From contig JAGTTD010000010.1 of NCBI GenBank assembly GCA_018398585.1, positions 17,358,005 to 17,422,004 on the forward strand: a stretch of DNA of 64,000 nucleotides, read 5' to 3'. The notes beneath the pieces were generated by a model, which was not told the DNA's origin, did no database searches, and saw only the letters and a program-made list of their open reading frames with translations. Shown piece by piece: positions 36,184 through 47,431 of this stretch; position 1 is the first letter of the stretch; every line of letters starts with the position of its first letter. The translations under genes and the position numbers were made by a program. Origin of the DNA: Simmondsia chinensis (Eukaryota > Streptophyta > Magnoliopsida > Caryophyllales > Simmondsiaceae).

Positions 36184-38182
36184 TCCATAAATCTCTTTTG
36201 ATAATAAACATCAAGTTCAATTTGCTTATCCCCGGAGATGTTTTTGCTAGCACCGCTACCAAAATTGCGTTTGGGACTACTTTCTACCTCTCAAGAGGTT
36301 GCTTGTTCAAGTGGATGCTTGGGATTCGACTCGAGTGGAGCCAATTACTAAAATTGTTCATCCTCAAGGACAATTTTTTTTCCTAGTCCTAGGCATTTGT
36401 AATTTAGCCCTCCTCTATGGTAGCTAAAAGCCTTGCTTCATTTGTTTTTGTATGTATAGTCATCGCAAGTGTAAGGAAATACACATGCTTAGCAATTTAC
36501 CACGTCCTGATTAAGTTTGAACCACACATGATTCATCTCAACCAATCACCCTTCGTGTGTGTTGATGTTCTTGGTAAATATGACTTTGGTTTGCTACTTT
36601 TTGTGTGGATTCAACCAATACTCTAACTAAGGAGACTTTTATATTATTTTAAGGCTATTTTTTAAGTGTGAGAGAATTAAAAGATATGGGCTCACCCTAA
36701 GAGGCAGTTGGGGTGGAGCAACGTAAAAGCATGCTCTGACAACTTACCTCGAACATTTAAGTATCAAGAACTGGGGTGGGATAAGCTCAAGAGCTCGAGA
36801 TTCTATTTTTAGCCCAAATCAATTAGTTTATGCTTGATACCCTTGACTCTAGATAACTCATACGAGATCAAACGTAATAAGACTTAGATGGAGCAAACCA
36901 AATTTGAGTCACCAATTTAACATCAATGCTATCAAACTCAAGGCTCGGCCATCAAAGCCTTAGACCAATTGTCACAAGTTAAAATTGACCTAATGAACCA
37001 AGCTAGATCACCAACCTATGACCAACTTATCAAACTTCAAGGCTTGGCCATCAAAGCCTTAGATCAATGGCACAAGTTTAATCCACTGAAGAGGTGAGGA
37101 CTGAAAATATGGCAGAAGGGGATACTTTCTCATACATTGTAATTGGCATTCAGTTGTATTTGTTGATGCAAATAGAACTACAATTATAGCTACTATTATG
37201 TGGGGAAAAAAGAGAATTAAAGTACAACTGTGCTATCGAAAAATCGAAAAGTTCCAATATTGGTGTCGGGAGCTTTAGCAGGCCTTTGGTTCCCTTATTT
37301 GTAACTTAAGATCCTAACTGTTGCTCCATGAATTCATGCAAGTGCTCAACATGTCCTGGACCATGAACCTCGCTTGGTTTGCTGGGATTTTCCATAAAAA
37401 GCACATGTTCAAGTCAAGAGCTCTTCTCCTCCTCCTCTCACAACTTGTAACTGTCTTGGAGACCCATGTTGTATTTTGTGACTTAGGTAATTATCTCGAG
37501 CCAAGGCTTTGCCTTTCACAGTGAAGAAAATAGATCCTAAGGCAAACAAGAACACATCAATTGGAATAATCAACACTTTTATTTTATTTGGATGATTAAC
37601 CCAAGGAAGAAGACAACACTTAAATAATAATCCTAAGAGTACCTAAAGTCTCAACCTACACTAGAAAAATTAAAGTGCTGGACAAAGCCATTAATGGCTT
37701 CTTCATGGTCATGATGGCCGGTTACAAAGAGGAAGGAGAAGAGAAAACAATTTCACCTACCACACTAACCAATTTCACCTATCACACTAGTAATGTCTAC
37801 CTACCACAAAATTAAATCGCTAGGAATATTCTATATACAAATATAAGATGCCTAAGTAAAGCATATACATGTAAAATACAAAATTAATACTTAATATTTA
37901 AAACACAGCGTTCCTGGTAGCCACCTCGAGCTCGAGCCTTCGATCTTCAACAACATTAGTAACTTCCTCGAGCGCTTACTTATATTAAAATGGTTTTTAA
38001 TATGTGATAGGCACATGTCTCATTAATCAAAACAACATCATTGCCAACTACTCAAGTTTGTTGAGTACAAGGAAAGCCATCTACAAAACACATGAATTCG
38101 AGGAGAGAGTTAGATGAGCATAGAGAAGGAGACTTTTATTGATCTTAGATACATGGTGGCGAAGCCAGTCTTATGGCACCGG
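36184..38182. other. TE-derived intergenic DNA, mostly unassigned
   Basis: Around 36290-36390 plus-strand frames weakly resemble a gypsy chromodomain end (QVDAWDSTRVEPITKI), suggesting an eroded chromovirus 3' end (low confidence). At 36937-37080 a ~75-bp segment (AAGGCT[C/T]GGCCATCAAAGCC) is imperfectly duplicated. The remainder, including 37321-37524, has no recognisable gene. Confidence 0.35.
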
Positions 38183-38191
38183 AGGCAAGTG

Positions 38192-39023
38192 GAGTCGGTT
38201 CCCAAAATAATGCTAAAAAATAAAAAAATTAAAAAAATAATGCTGAAAAAAAAATATTTCCAAATCTACTGTTAAACCGCGTTTACTAAACGTGACTTTG
38301 ATAAACCGCGTCCAAAAACCGGGTTTAATATTGGTATAAACCACGTTTTAATAACGCGATTATATAAATAAAACCGCATCTTAAAGACGCGGTTTTATGT
38401 TGTGATAACCGTGTCTTTATGACCCGGTTTACTAGGTTTATCTAATTCACGCGTGTTCTCTCCGCTGCTTTCACCGTCTCTCGGCCTCTTTCTCGTTAAC
38501 CCACCACCATTCACGTCGCTCGCCTCCTCCTTTCTTTTGCTTATACCCTGGAGATCTTTCAAGTACTATTATTGGAGTTATTTGACCCCCACTTATGATA
38601 TTGGAGCTTCATTAAGAGAGACATGGGATCAATATGATAATCATCACAAATTATGGCATAATAAAAACTATAAACGAACAAAAAATTGAAGAATTGCGGT
38701 ATAATGGTAAGTATAAGTGAAAAAAAAGGGACTTTTGGATTGCTGACGTTAAACCGCGTTTTGTAAACGCGGTTTAGGGGTAAACCGCGTTTAGTAGACG
38801 CGGTTCAGTGTTAAACCGTGTTTAGTAGACGCGGTTTATTTTAAGGTGAACTGCGTTTAATAAACGCGGTTTATACTGATATAACCTACATTTTTTTATC
38901 CGGTTTTATTTAAATTTAAATGCGTTTTGCAAACGTGGTTCAACAGTAGATTTGGAAATATTTTTTTTTCAGCATTATTTTTTTAATTTTTTTATTTTTT
39001 AGCATTATTTTGGGAACCGACTC
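38192..39023. mobile_element. Mutator-type MITE with palindrome arrays
   Basis: A perfect 9-bp TSD AGGCAAGTG (38183-38191, 39024-39032) flanks terminal inverted repeats of about 90 bp that are essentially identical over GAGTCGGTTCCCAAAATAAT and onward through AAATCTACTGTT. Nine-bp TSDs with long TIRs are the Mutator superfamily hallmark. Inside each TIR lies an array of ~26-bp CpG-rich palindromes of the form AACCGCGTTT-A-AAACGCGGTT: roughly five on the left (38274-38430), four or more on the right (38748-38945). The unique middle (38440-38740) has an open frame from 38453 to 38689 with no recognised domain. Confidence 0.9.
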
Positions 39024-39032
39024 AGGCAAGTG

Positions 39033-39651
39033 CCTCAATACTTTTCAAATATGTATATAATGATTATTATACATGGTCTATTATTTGTATAAAAAAAGTT
39101 ATAGTGCCCCTAATTGTTTGTCAACATTTCTTTTTTAATATCTTTGCACCTATTTTAATATTTACTGAAAAAGATAAATTTGTGTTCTTTTTGTTTTTCG
39201 TTTTTTTTTTCCACCTTTCAAGTTCTTAGAAGTACTGTAAAATTATATCATATAACCAACCCAAGCTGTCAGGTCATAATTACACAATTTTATTAGTATC
39301 ATGTTTATTGTATATTCGTGCAGAATTTAAATTCCAGATTGAAAACACTTACTGAATTGAAAAGAGTCGAAATAAATAATTGCCTCTATTAAATAAATTT
39401 TTTATTTTAAATTAACTTTTCATATTATTTTATAATTTTTATTCTTCAATACAGAAACTTTTAACATAATTTAAATTTTAAAGCAAACCATATTACTTCC
39501 TAAGAGTCAATAGAAGTACATTATGTTTTAGTTATTAATATTCAAAAGAAAAGAGGAGATGAACTAAAAGTCAACGTAAATTGTTAATAGGATATACACC
39601 AAGTTAATATAAATTATTTATTAATATTATTATATGCTTTTTTATTTGTTA
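39033..39651. other. AT-rich intergenic DNA
   Basis: Long A/T tracts; no coding, TIR or LTR signal recognised. Confidence 0.5.
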
Positions 39652-40190
39652 AATTTCTACCGGGACCCACAAAGTTAGCACACATGAAATCCACATGTAA
39701 GCTCAAGTGGGATTCCATCCTAAAACTAATTGGTAATAGATAGAGTAACTCACTAGGCTTAATTATAAGATGATCTCTTCTTTCTCTCAATTCCAATATG
39801 AGATTCAATAAGACTCACATGTGGAGTCCTCAACACTCACCCTTACATGTGAGTCTATGACAAACTCACCCCTCGCCTTCTCAGATCCAACTGGATCCAA
39901 CATACCAGAGAGGCCCTCGGCGCATCAAATACAAATGCACCCCTCTTCATGAGGACACGGTGCAATAAAAAAAGAGCCTGGGATCATCCACCTGCTTTGA
40001 TTTCTACCGAGCCTTCAGGCCTGACCTACAAAGTTGGCATATAAGATCTACATATAAGCTTAAGTGGAGTTCCATTCTAAAACTAATTGGCAATAAATGG
40101 AGTAACCCACTAGGCTTATAAGGTGATCTCTTCTTTCTCTTAATTCTAATGTGGAATTTCATAAGACTCACATGTGGAGTCTTTAATATG
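39652..40190. repeat. Two diverged ~185-bp direct repeats
   Basis: A unit at ~39652-39832 recurs at ~40000-40190: CCATYCTAAAACTAATTGG, GAGTAACYCACTAGGCTTA, GATCTCTTCTTTCTCT and AAGACTCACATGTGGAGTC are shared. The CTCACATGTGGAGT text resembles edges of plant LTRs. Possibly decayed LTR ends; no TSD seen. Confidence 0.55.
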
Positions 40191-40566
40191 ATTACTATAG
40201 AAATATGGAATATACCTCTTGAAGAGAACATACGTATATATACAAAATATATTCTAGTAATTATACGACACTATATGTAAGACATAATAACATCATATTT
40301 ATCGTAATCAAATTTCAAAATTCAAATAACGAACTTTGCCGACCCAAACTCAACTCAAATCTGACACAGGAGTCTTGCTCTCAACACGTGACTCACTTAA
40401 ACTGCTGCCGACAGAACGCTGCGTTGGGGCCCTTAAGACTTCCAAAATGCGCAGCTGGCCGTTAAATTCCCATTATTATATATCATGGAAGGGAAAGGGG
40501 AACTGTTGGTTCTGAGCCCTTCGGTTACAATTAGGGTTTGGAGATGGGAGAAGGTACCTAGGATTT
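40191..40566. other. Unassigned intergenic DNA
   Basis: AT-rich then mixed sequence; nothing recognised. Confidence 0.4.
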
Positions 40567-40583
40567 AAGTATGTATGTTCTCT

Positions 40584-40767
40584 AAAGAAACATACTCAAT
40601 GCCTTAAGAGCTCCTGTCTATGCAGAGTCTGGGGGGGCGGGTGTACGCAACCTTCCCCCTTTAGGATATTAACCTGAAGAGAGGCTGTTTCCCAGTGCCC
40701 CTAACTTGAGGGCAAGGACTTCCAAGAAGGTCACCCATCCTGGTACTACTTTCGTCCACGCACGCTT
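40584..40767 (-). mobile_element. 5S-headed SINE, 5' truncated, 17-bp TSD
   Basis: Flanks AAGTATGTATGTTCTCT (40567-40583) and AAGTATGTATATTCTCT (40768-40784) match 16/17. On the minus strand the element starts inside the 5S head (AAGCGTGCGTGGACG...GGATGGGTGACC) and keeps the full tail (GCGTACACCCGCCCC, GGAGCTCTTAAGGCATT). 5' truncation with a long TSD is typical of target-primed insertion. Confidence 0.85.
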
Positions 40768-40784
40768 AAGTATGTATATTCTCT

Positions 40785-41080
40785 CTCTCTATATTCAGAA
40801 ATAGTTATTACTGTAAAAGTCTCTAAGTCTCTTCAATTTGCTCGTTGTATTAATTTAGTCCTTATATTCTCAACGTGTCAAGTTATTCATTGTACAAGTT
40901 ATTTTATCAATTTAAATTAAATTAATGACATAATTTTTAATAACACTTTGTTCATTAACCTAATTTGGACCAATCCATGACCACACCATTAAAGTTTCCA
41001 TCACCACTTAACATAATTTTACTTCCAAAGACTAATTGACATAGAGTTGTTCTCCAAAATGGCCTATTTTAAAAAATATT
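40785..41080. other. Intergenic, MITE-like fragments
   Basis: Contains text (AATTTAGTCCTTATATTCTC...GTGTCAAGTTA) resembling the MITE whose end is at 61344; no complete ends seen. Confidence 0.35.
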
Positions 41081-43145
41081 TTTTTTTTGCCAAACGGCAA
41101 GAACTGATATATTACTCAAAACTAAAATCAAATACACATAGCCAAACGAAAACCAATGAAAGATCCCCCACCCAAAATCATCTAGACCCACTCACTCCAT
41201 TAGTCCCTATACAAAAAATTGAACTGACATCAGGCTTGATACACAATAGACCTACACAACTCATCTTCTCGACATTTACAATTTAAAAAGATCCTCCTAT
41301 TTCTCTCACACCAAATGTTGTAAACAGTAACCGCAAAAACTATTCTTTTCATAACACTGCACCGTTGCCGATTGCGTACTTGGGACCCGAACCACTCCAT
41401 AACTTTGCTAAGCTCTCTTCTCGGGGCAATCTGGAATTGAATAGCGATATTCTTCCATAAAGAGAAAGAAAAATCACACTTGAAAAAGAGATGGCCAAGC
41501 GATTCACATTCATGCTCACATAAGGAGCAACGACTCGGAAAGACCCACCCAATTTTGTGGAGACGATCATCAGTATAGAGCCCATTTGAAAGCGTCTTCC
41601 ATAAACAAAAACTATGTCTAGGGATGGCAGCGCCCCAAACCGAGCGCCGCCAATGACAAATGCTTCCATGCGAACGAATGTGCTCGTAAATCAAACCCAC
41701 CTGCATTTTACCATCTTTGACACAGCTACGAAGTGAACAGTGGGCTCCCTCCCAATCACCATGAATATCAACCCATTTATCTCTACATTTAAGTAGCGAT
41801 TTCCAAAAGGTAGAGTCATGGGCCCGGCTTTGAGCCGTCCAAATGTTCTCCCTCTTCATATAGAAGCGGTGTATCCATTTCACCCATAATACATCTCGCT
41901 TGTTATGAATATCCCACAATAATTTAATATAACAAGATAAATTCCAGGAGTCTAACTGCTTGATCCCGAGACCACCCTCCTCCTTTGGCCGACATACCCG
42001 ACTCCAAGCAACCGGATACAATCCTCGGCCACCATCTGCCACTCCCCCTTTCCACAAAAAGTTCGAGCAAAGAGATTGTATTTGTCTAGTAATTGAGAGA
42101 GGGAAAAGAAAAACATTACACCAATAGCCCAAGATACCTCCCACAACCGATTTGAGAAGCTCAAGGTCCCCCCAGCCGATAAAACCCGAAAGCTCCGACC
42201 ACTGATTTTATCCCAGATTTTCTGAATCAAAGGCCCGTATTGCCTCGCTAACAAACGTGTCCCAGTGATAGGGATCCCAAGATAACATAGAGGAAGAAAT
42301 AATTCCTCAAAGCCAAGATCTTGAAGAATACATCAACGTTGATCCTGGGGAACCCTGGCAAAGCAAATCCCTGATTTAAGAGCATTTGGCTCTAATCCCG
42401 ACACTTCCGCAAAAAGAGCCACTGTTCCCCAAAGGGACTGAACGGACTCGCGGTCACCCCTCAAAAAGAGCAGCAAATCATCAGCAAAAGTAAGATGATT
42501 AATACCCAGTTTCTTACACTTGGGATGAAAAGCAAAATTCTTATCCCACATCCTCTTCCGGAGCATACGCGAGAGGTGCTCCATACACAATAAGAAAAGA
42601 TGAGGAGAGATCGGATCCCCTTGCCTCAAGCCTCTCTTTCCCTTGATAAAGCCAAATAACCCCCCATTAAACTGAAGTGAGAAGGAAGCGGACGAGATAC
42701 ATTCGCGGATCTAGCCAAAGAAATGAGGAGGGAACCCCAACCGATCCAGAACATCAAATAAAAAGGTCCAAGAGACAGAGTCATACGCCTTCATGATATC
42801 AATTTTCATAAAACATCGGGGGGAGATATTCTTACGATTGTAGTGTTTGATGATCTCGTTGCTAAGAATGATGTTATCAAAAATGACTCTCCCTTTCACA
42901 AAAGCAGCTTGAGTTGGAGCGACAAGCTTTCCCAAGACCTTTTCAAGACGGGACGAAAGGATCTTTGAGATGACCTTATAAACCACGTTACAACATGCAA
43001 TGGGCCTATACTCACTCACTGAATTCAGACTATCAGTCTTCGGGATCAAAGAAATCTCAGTAGCATTTATGGATTTCAGAAGTTTTCCAGAGTTGAAGAA
43101 GTCGCGAACAGCGATGCACACATCGGCCGCAACAATGCTCCAACA
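41081..43145 (-). mobile_element. L1-type LINE, 5' truncated
   Basis: Read right to left: a 3' portion of ORF2 followed by a short 3' UTR and an A-rich end (plus-strand T run at ~41082-41091). 5' truncated inside the RT domain at about 43145. No confident TSD. Confidence 0.8.
41230..43145 (-). pseudogene. LINE ORF2 remnant (reverse transcriptase and zf-RVT)
   Basis: RT blocks in order: NATEISLIPKTDSLNSVSEY and RPIACCNVVYKVISK (~43060-42980), APTQAAFVKGR (~42920), MKIDIMKAYDSVSW (~42800), RQGDPISPHLF (~42625), LTFADDLLLF with the catalytic FADD (~42480), and a C-terminal zf-RVT region (FCLWKTLSNGLYTDDRL...CSLCEHECESLGHLFFKC, ~41610-41480). Lesions: an in-frame TAG at 42711-42713, a TGA at 42333-42335, and a frame change in a G run near 42163-42169. 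It ends at a natural stop at 41230. Missing the endonuclease domain. Inactive. Confidence 0.88.
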
Positions 43146-43456
43146 AACGACTACTATTAGATCATTGTAATAATGAGTAAATTAAAAAATTATGTATAGA
43201 TAATATTATTTAATATTTAACAAATAATTGAAGTTAAATTTTTATTATAAATTACATATATAATTTAACTATAACGTATATTATAAAGCTAAATATAATA
43301 TGATAATAAAAATATAATTAATATATTTAATTTAACTAATAATTAATAATTTATTAAAAAATTAAATAAAAATTAAAAAAACGTTTAAAGTGTCAGGTAC
43401 CCCAAAATAAAAGAAAAAATTTAAAATTTACTAATGTGAAGGAAAATATTTTTTAA
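43146..43456. other. AT-rich intergenic DNA
   Basis: Extremely AT-rich (runs of AATTAATAATTTATT type); nothing recognised. Confidence 0.5.
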
Positions 43457-43951
43457 AATGGGCCATTTTTGGTAAAAAATTTTTAGGGTTATTTATATTT
43501 TACTACCAGAATCTTTTTAGTAATTATAAAAAGAACCTTGACATTTTAAAATTATTAAAAGGAACCCCGAGGTTTTATTGTATTAATAAAAAGGACCTTC
43601 TCCAGCAAATAAGAGAAAATGACTTTTCTTTCCAAATGGGGAAATCATAATTCTAAGTGGCTAAAAAACCTTCACAGTAATTATCATGCAAATTTAGATT
43701 GAATCGAAATAAACCAGATGGCCCAAAAACTAGAGGTTTTCATAAAAAACCGAAACAGAAAAAAATGAATCAAAACCGAGAAAACCAAACCGAAAATTTC
43801 GGTTATTGTGTTAGAAAGTCCGGTTCGATTACCGAACTGATAAAAAAATTGGGTTAATTTGGATGGTTTCGGTTTGCAGGTTTGACTTAACAGTTAACCA
43901 AAAAAACCGAATTATATATATTTAAACTACTATGGGATCACATGTCCAAAT

Positions 43952-44010
43952 TCAGCCCAGTGGTCAAGCGCCTATATTTTGGCCCAAGAGGTCCGGGGTT
44001 CGAGCCTACG
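43952..44010 (+). other. tRNA-like segment (Pol III A and B box), possible SINE
   Basis: CAGCCCAGTGGTCAAGCGCC resembles an A box, and GGTCCGGGGTTCGAGCC ~40 bp later contains a good B box. It is not a foldable tRNA gene by eye. A similar minus-strand segment occurs at 56930-57000 in the other hAT element. Probably a tRNA-derived SINE head carried within the hAT. Confidence 0.5.
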
Positions 44011-44087
44011 CCTCTCATAAAGCTTCTATTATTTTTTTACTTTATTTTTATATTTTTATTTTGTTCACAATTAACAAGCTAACAAAA

Positions 44088-44091
<4 letters not shown>

Positions 44092-44124
<33 letters not shown>
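44092..44124. repeat. (AT)n microsatellite
   Basis: Uninterrupted TA dinucleotides inside the hAT element. Confidence 0.9.
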
Positions 44125-44127
<3 letters not shown>

Positions 44128-44129
44128 TA

Positions 44130-45020
44130 TAGCAAATCAAATCAAAACTTAATCCACCATATCATATTCAGTAGATTAGTATCATATTCATATAAAAAGA
44201 TTTTATTATCATCTTAAACAACTAGCTATATTTGAAACTTAATCCAATATATCATATTCATATAAACTAGAATCTATTTTTCTTTTTTTTTTATAAAAAA
44301 AATTCATATAAAAAGAATTTATTATTATTTTAAATTAACATCACCTCTATTTGAAGCTTAATCCAGCATATCATATTCATATTAATGTAAATTAGTATAT
44401 AGTTTTTTTTTAAAAATTCATATAAAGGATTTTATTATCATATCAAACAAACACCACCTCTATTTTAAACTTAATCTGCGATATTATATTCATATAAATT
44501 ATTATCTATTTTTTTTTCTGAAAAAAATTCATATAAAAGGATTTTATTGTTATCTAAAACCAACACCACCTCTATTTGAAACTTGATCCCCCATATCATA
44601 TTCATATAACTTAGTGTCTCGTTTTCTTTTTTTTTTTTTTTTGTTTTTAAATTCATATAAATGTATTTTATTATCATTAAAAAAAACACCACCTCTATTT
44701 GAAACTTAATCCAGCATATCATATTTATATAAATTAGTATATAGTATAGTTTTTTTTTTTTTAAAGAAAAAAATCATACACAAGTATTTTATTATCATCT
44801 CAAAAAAAAAAAAAAAAAAATCACCTCTATTTGAAACTTAATCCACCATATCCTATTCAAATAAATTAGTATTTAGTTTTCTTTAAAAAAAAAAAAAATC
44901 ACACAAAAGGATTTTATTATCATCTCAAACCAACATTATCTCTTTTGAACTTAATCCATCATATCTTATTCATATAAATTAGTATCTCTATTTTATTATA
45001 TCTCAAACAAACACAACCTC
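44130..45020 (+). repeat. Tandem array, ~100-125 bp period, about eight units
   Basis: Each unit contains ACTTAATCCA-CATATCATATTCATATAA, a T-rich/A-rich stretch, GGATTTTATTATCATCT, and CACCTCTATTTGAA. Units begin near 44147, 44238, 44348, 44465, 44579, 44700, 44833 and 44949. They lie just upstream of the transposase, a position where hAT elements often keep subterminal repeats for transposase binding (family knowledge; role inferred). Confidence 0.85.
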
Positions 45021-45211
45021 TATTTGCTCTTTACCATTCCTGTCAAGTCTCAGCCTCTAATTATACCTTCAAAAAGGTAAGTCATTGGTGTAATTTTATC
45101 AAATTTACTTTTTAAAATTTAATCTCCATATTTTATCGTGTTGAAAGAGTTATACTATGCATTTTGACTTGCCATCATACTTTGTTATTGAATCTTGATT
45201 ACTTTTTTCAG

Positions 45212-47431
45212 ATGTTGAGTGGTAACACCAATTTGATTCCAATAATAAATACAATAGACGAAGAATATGAGCTAACACAGGAAGAAGTTGATGCTACTCA
45301 ATTGAACACCCCAAAGGAAAAGCAAATGAAGGCTAGTGGCATTAGAAAGCAAAAAAAACATGATATGTGAAATCATTTTAAGGCAATAGAAGTCGAAGGT
45401 CAAGATGAAGCTAGTAAGCGAGCTTCATGTAATTATTGTGGCAGTGAGGTCAGTTGCGCAACTTTAAATGGTACTAGTGGCATGAAAAACCGTTTAGCTA
45501 GGTGTAAAAAGTATCCGGCAAATATTGAAGCTAAACAAAGACTCATTACTTTTCGCACTCAACAAGTAAAAAATGAGGACAATACTATTGTTACCTCAAC
45601 TGTTCCTGAAGTATGGAAATATAATGAAGGGACTTGTAGGAAGGCACTTGCTAGAATGCTCATAGTTGATGAATTGCCGTTTAAGTTTGTCGAACTTGAG
45701 GGATTTAGGTACTTTTGTAAATCTCTAGCACCACAATTTATAGTTCCTTCATGATCCACTATCACTAGAGATTGTTATAATCTTTTTTTTTTTTGGAGGA
45801 GAGAAAAAAGTTAAAAGACTATTTTAAGAATTTGTGATCAAGAGTTTGTTTGACGACCGATACATGGACTTCTTGCCAAAACCTTTGTTACATGGCTCTA
45901 ATTGCTCATTGGATCGATCAAGATTGGACTTTGCATAAAAAAGTTATCAAATTTTGTCCAATTTCTAGTCATGCTGGAGAGATAATAGGAAAAGCGGTTG
46001 AAAGATGTCTTCTTGACTGGGAAATTGACAAGGATTTGACTGTGAGTGTTGATAATGCAAGTTCTAATGATGTAGGGATTCAATACTTGAAATGAAGACT
46101 TAATAATTGGAATGGTAGTGTAATGCAAGGCGAGTTCCTACATCTAAGGTGTACTGCACACATCTTAAATTTAATCGTTAGAGAAGGATTAAAAGATCTT
46201 GATGAGTCCATCCTGAGAATTTGTGCAGCAGTGAAATTTGTAAAGTCCTCTCCTACTAGAATGCAAAAGTTTTGTGTATGTGTGGAGCAAGAAAAAAATA
46301 GAATCTAAAAGTCTTCTTTGTTTGGATGTTGAGACACGGTGGAATTCCACATATCTGATGTTGGAAGCAGCATTAAAATTTCAAAAGGCCTTCGATCTTT
46401 TAGAGCTAGAAGATTCAAGATACTCCCTAGAGCTTGCTAAGGTTGGTGGTTGTCCTACGCATGGTGACTGGGAGTGTGCACATACTTTTCTACCTTTTCT
46501 CAAAGTTTTTTATGAGACAACCCTGAGATTATCTGGTGTCCATTATGTAACAAGGGATAAATATGCAATAAAAGTGTTTTCTCTTTGGATTGTCATTTCT
46601 TCAATGTGTGAAAATAATGACAATCGTGTTAACAGAATGGCATACAGGATGAAGTTAAAATATGACAAGTATTGGGAAAATATTGACAACATTAACATGT
46701 TGTTCATTGCTGTGATACTGGATCCACGAAAGAAATTAGGTTATTTGGATTGGATTGTCGGAGAGACATATGAATTTGAGAAGGCTGAGTTGGTGCGCGT
46801 TAAAGTGAGGAAGACTTTGTATGCTCTATATGACCATTATGCATTGTCTTGCATACCAAAGGCCAAATCCCCTTTGTCTGTTGAACCATCAGATGTTGAT
46901 GTTTACAAACTTCAAGATCCGGTAGAGTAGATGTTAGTTATGTACAATAAGTCGAAAGGAGCATCAGAATCAAACAATAAGTATGAAATTGATAAGTACC
47001 TTCTAGAGGAGATCATTGATTCATCTTTTCAATTGTTGGAGTGGTGGAAAGAAGAAAGTAAAAGGTTCCCGGTATTTTACAACATGGCACGTGACATTCT
47101 TGCTATGCCTGTCTCAACTGTTGCATCCGAGTTAGCTTTTAGTACTGGAGGACGTTTGCTTGATTCTTTCAGAGGCTCTTTAACTCCACGAATGGTGGAA
47201 GCTATTATATGTGCACAAGATTGGTTAAGAACTTCATATGCCCCTATCAATATAGAGGAAAGCCTCGGGGAGCTTGAAAAATTGGAAGCAAGTGAGTCGT
47301 ACTTCTCCTTTGCATATATTATACGTGATCATCATACATATGTTGGAACTTCTAACCTTGTTTTTTTATCTTTTGTTTGTAGGCTTCAAAATTTGACAAT
47401 AGAGCAGCCCTTGATTAATATTGATGATTGA
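45212..47431 (+). pseudogene. hAT transposase (zinc-finger BED, RICESLEEPER/Ac-like)
   Basis: The start follows TTTTTTCAG, suggesting a 5' UTR intron. A BED finger is recognisable (CNYCGSE...MKNRLARC, ~45430-45510) but the His ligand is Arg. Core: TTDTWTS (~45855, the DxWxS motif with a catalytic Asp), CTAHILNLIV (~46150), LDVETRWNSTYLML (~46325). C-terminal dimerisation block: STVASELAFSTGGRLLDSFR (~47115). Lesions: TGA at 45368-45370, TGA at 45752-45754 plus a frame change before 45850, TGA at 46093-46095, a frame change before 46306, and TAG at 46928-46930. A probable intron (GTGAGTCG...TTGTAG) lies near 47290-47381. Not functional. Confidence 0.88.

Noticed and set aside
36144..36626. Host gene in short open frames after the copia LTR
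   Set aside because: Frames overlap the PBS repeats and eroded gypsy-like text; no conserved protein.
43952..44010. tRNA gene
   Set aside because: A and B boxes are suggestive, but no acceptor stem or convincing cloverleaf is visible.
44130..45020. CRISPR-like array
   Set aside because: Eukaryotic context, whole units repeat without unique spacers, and it lies inside a hAT transposon.
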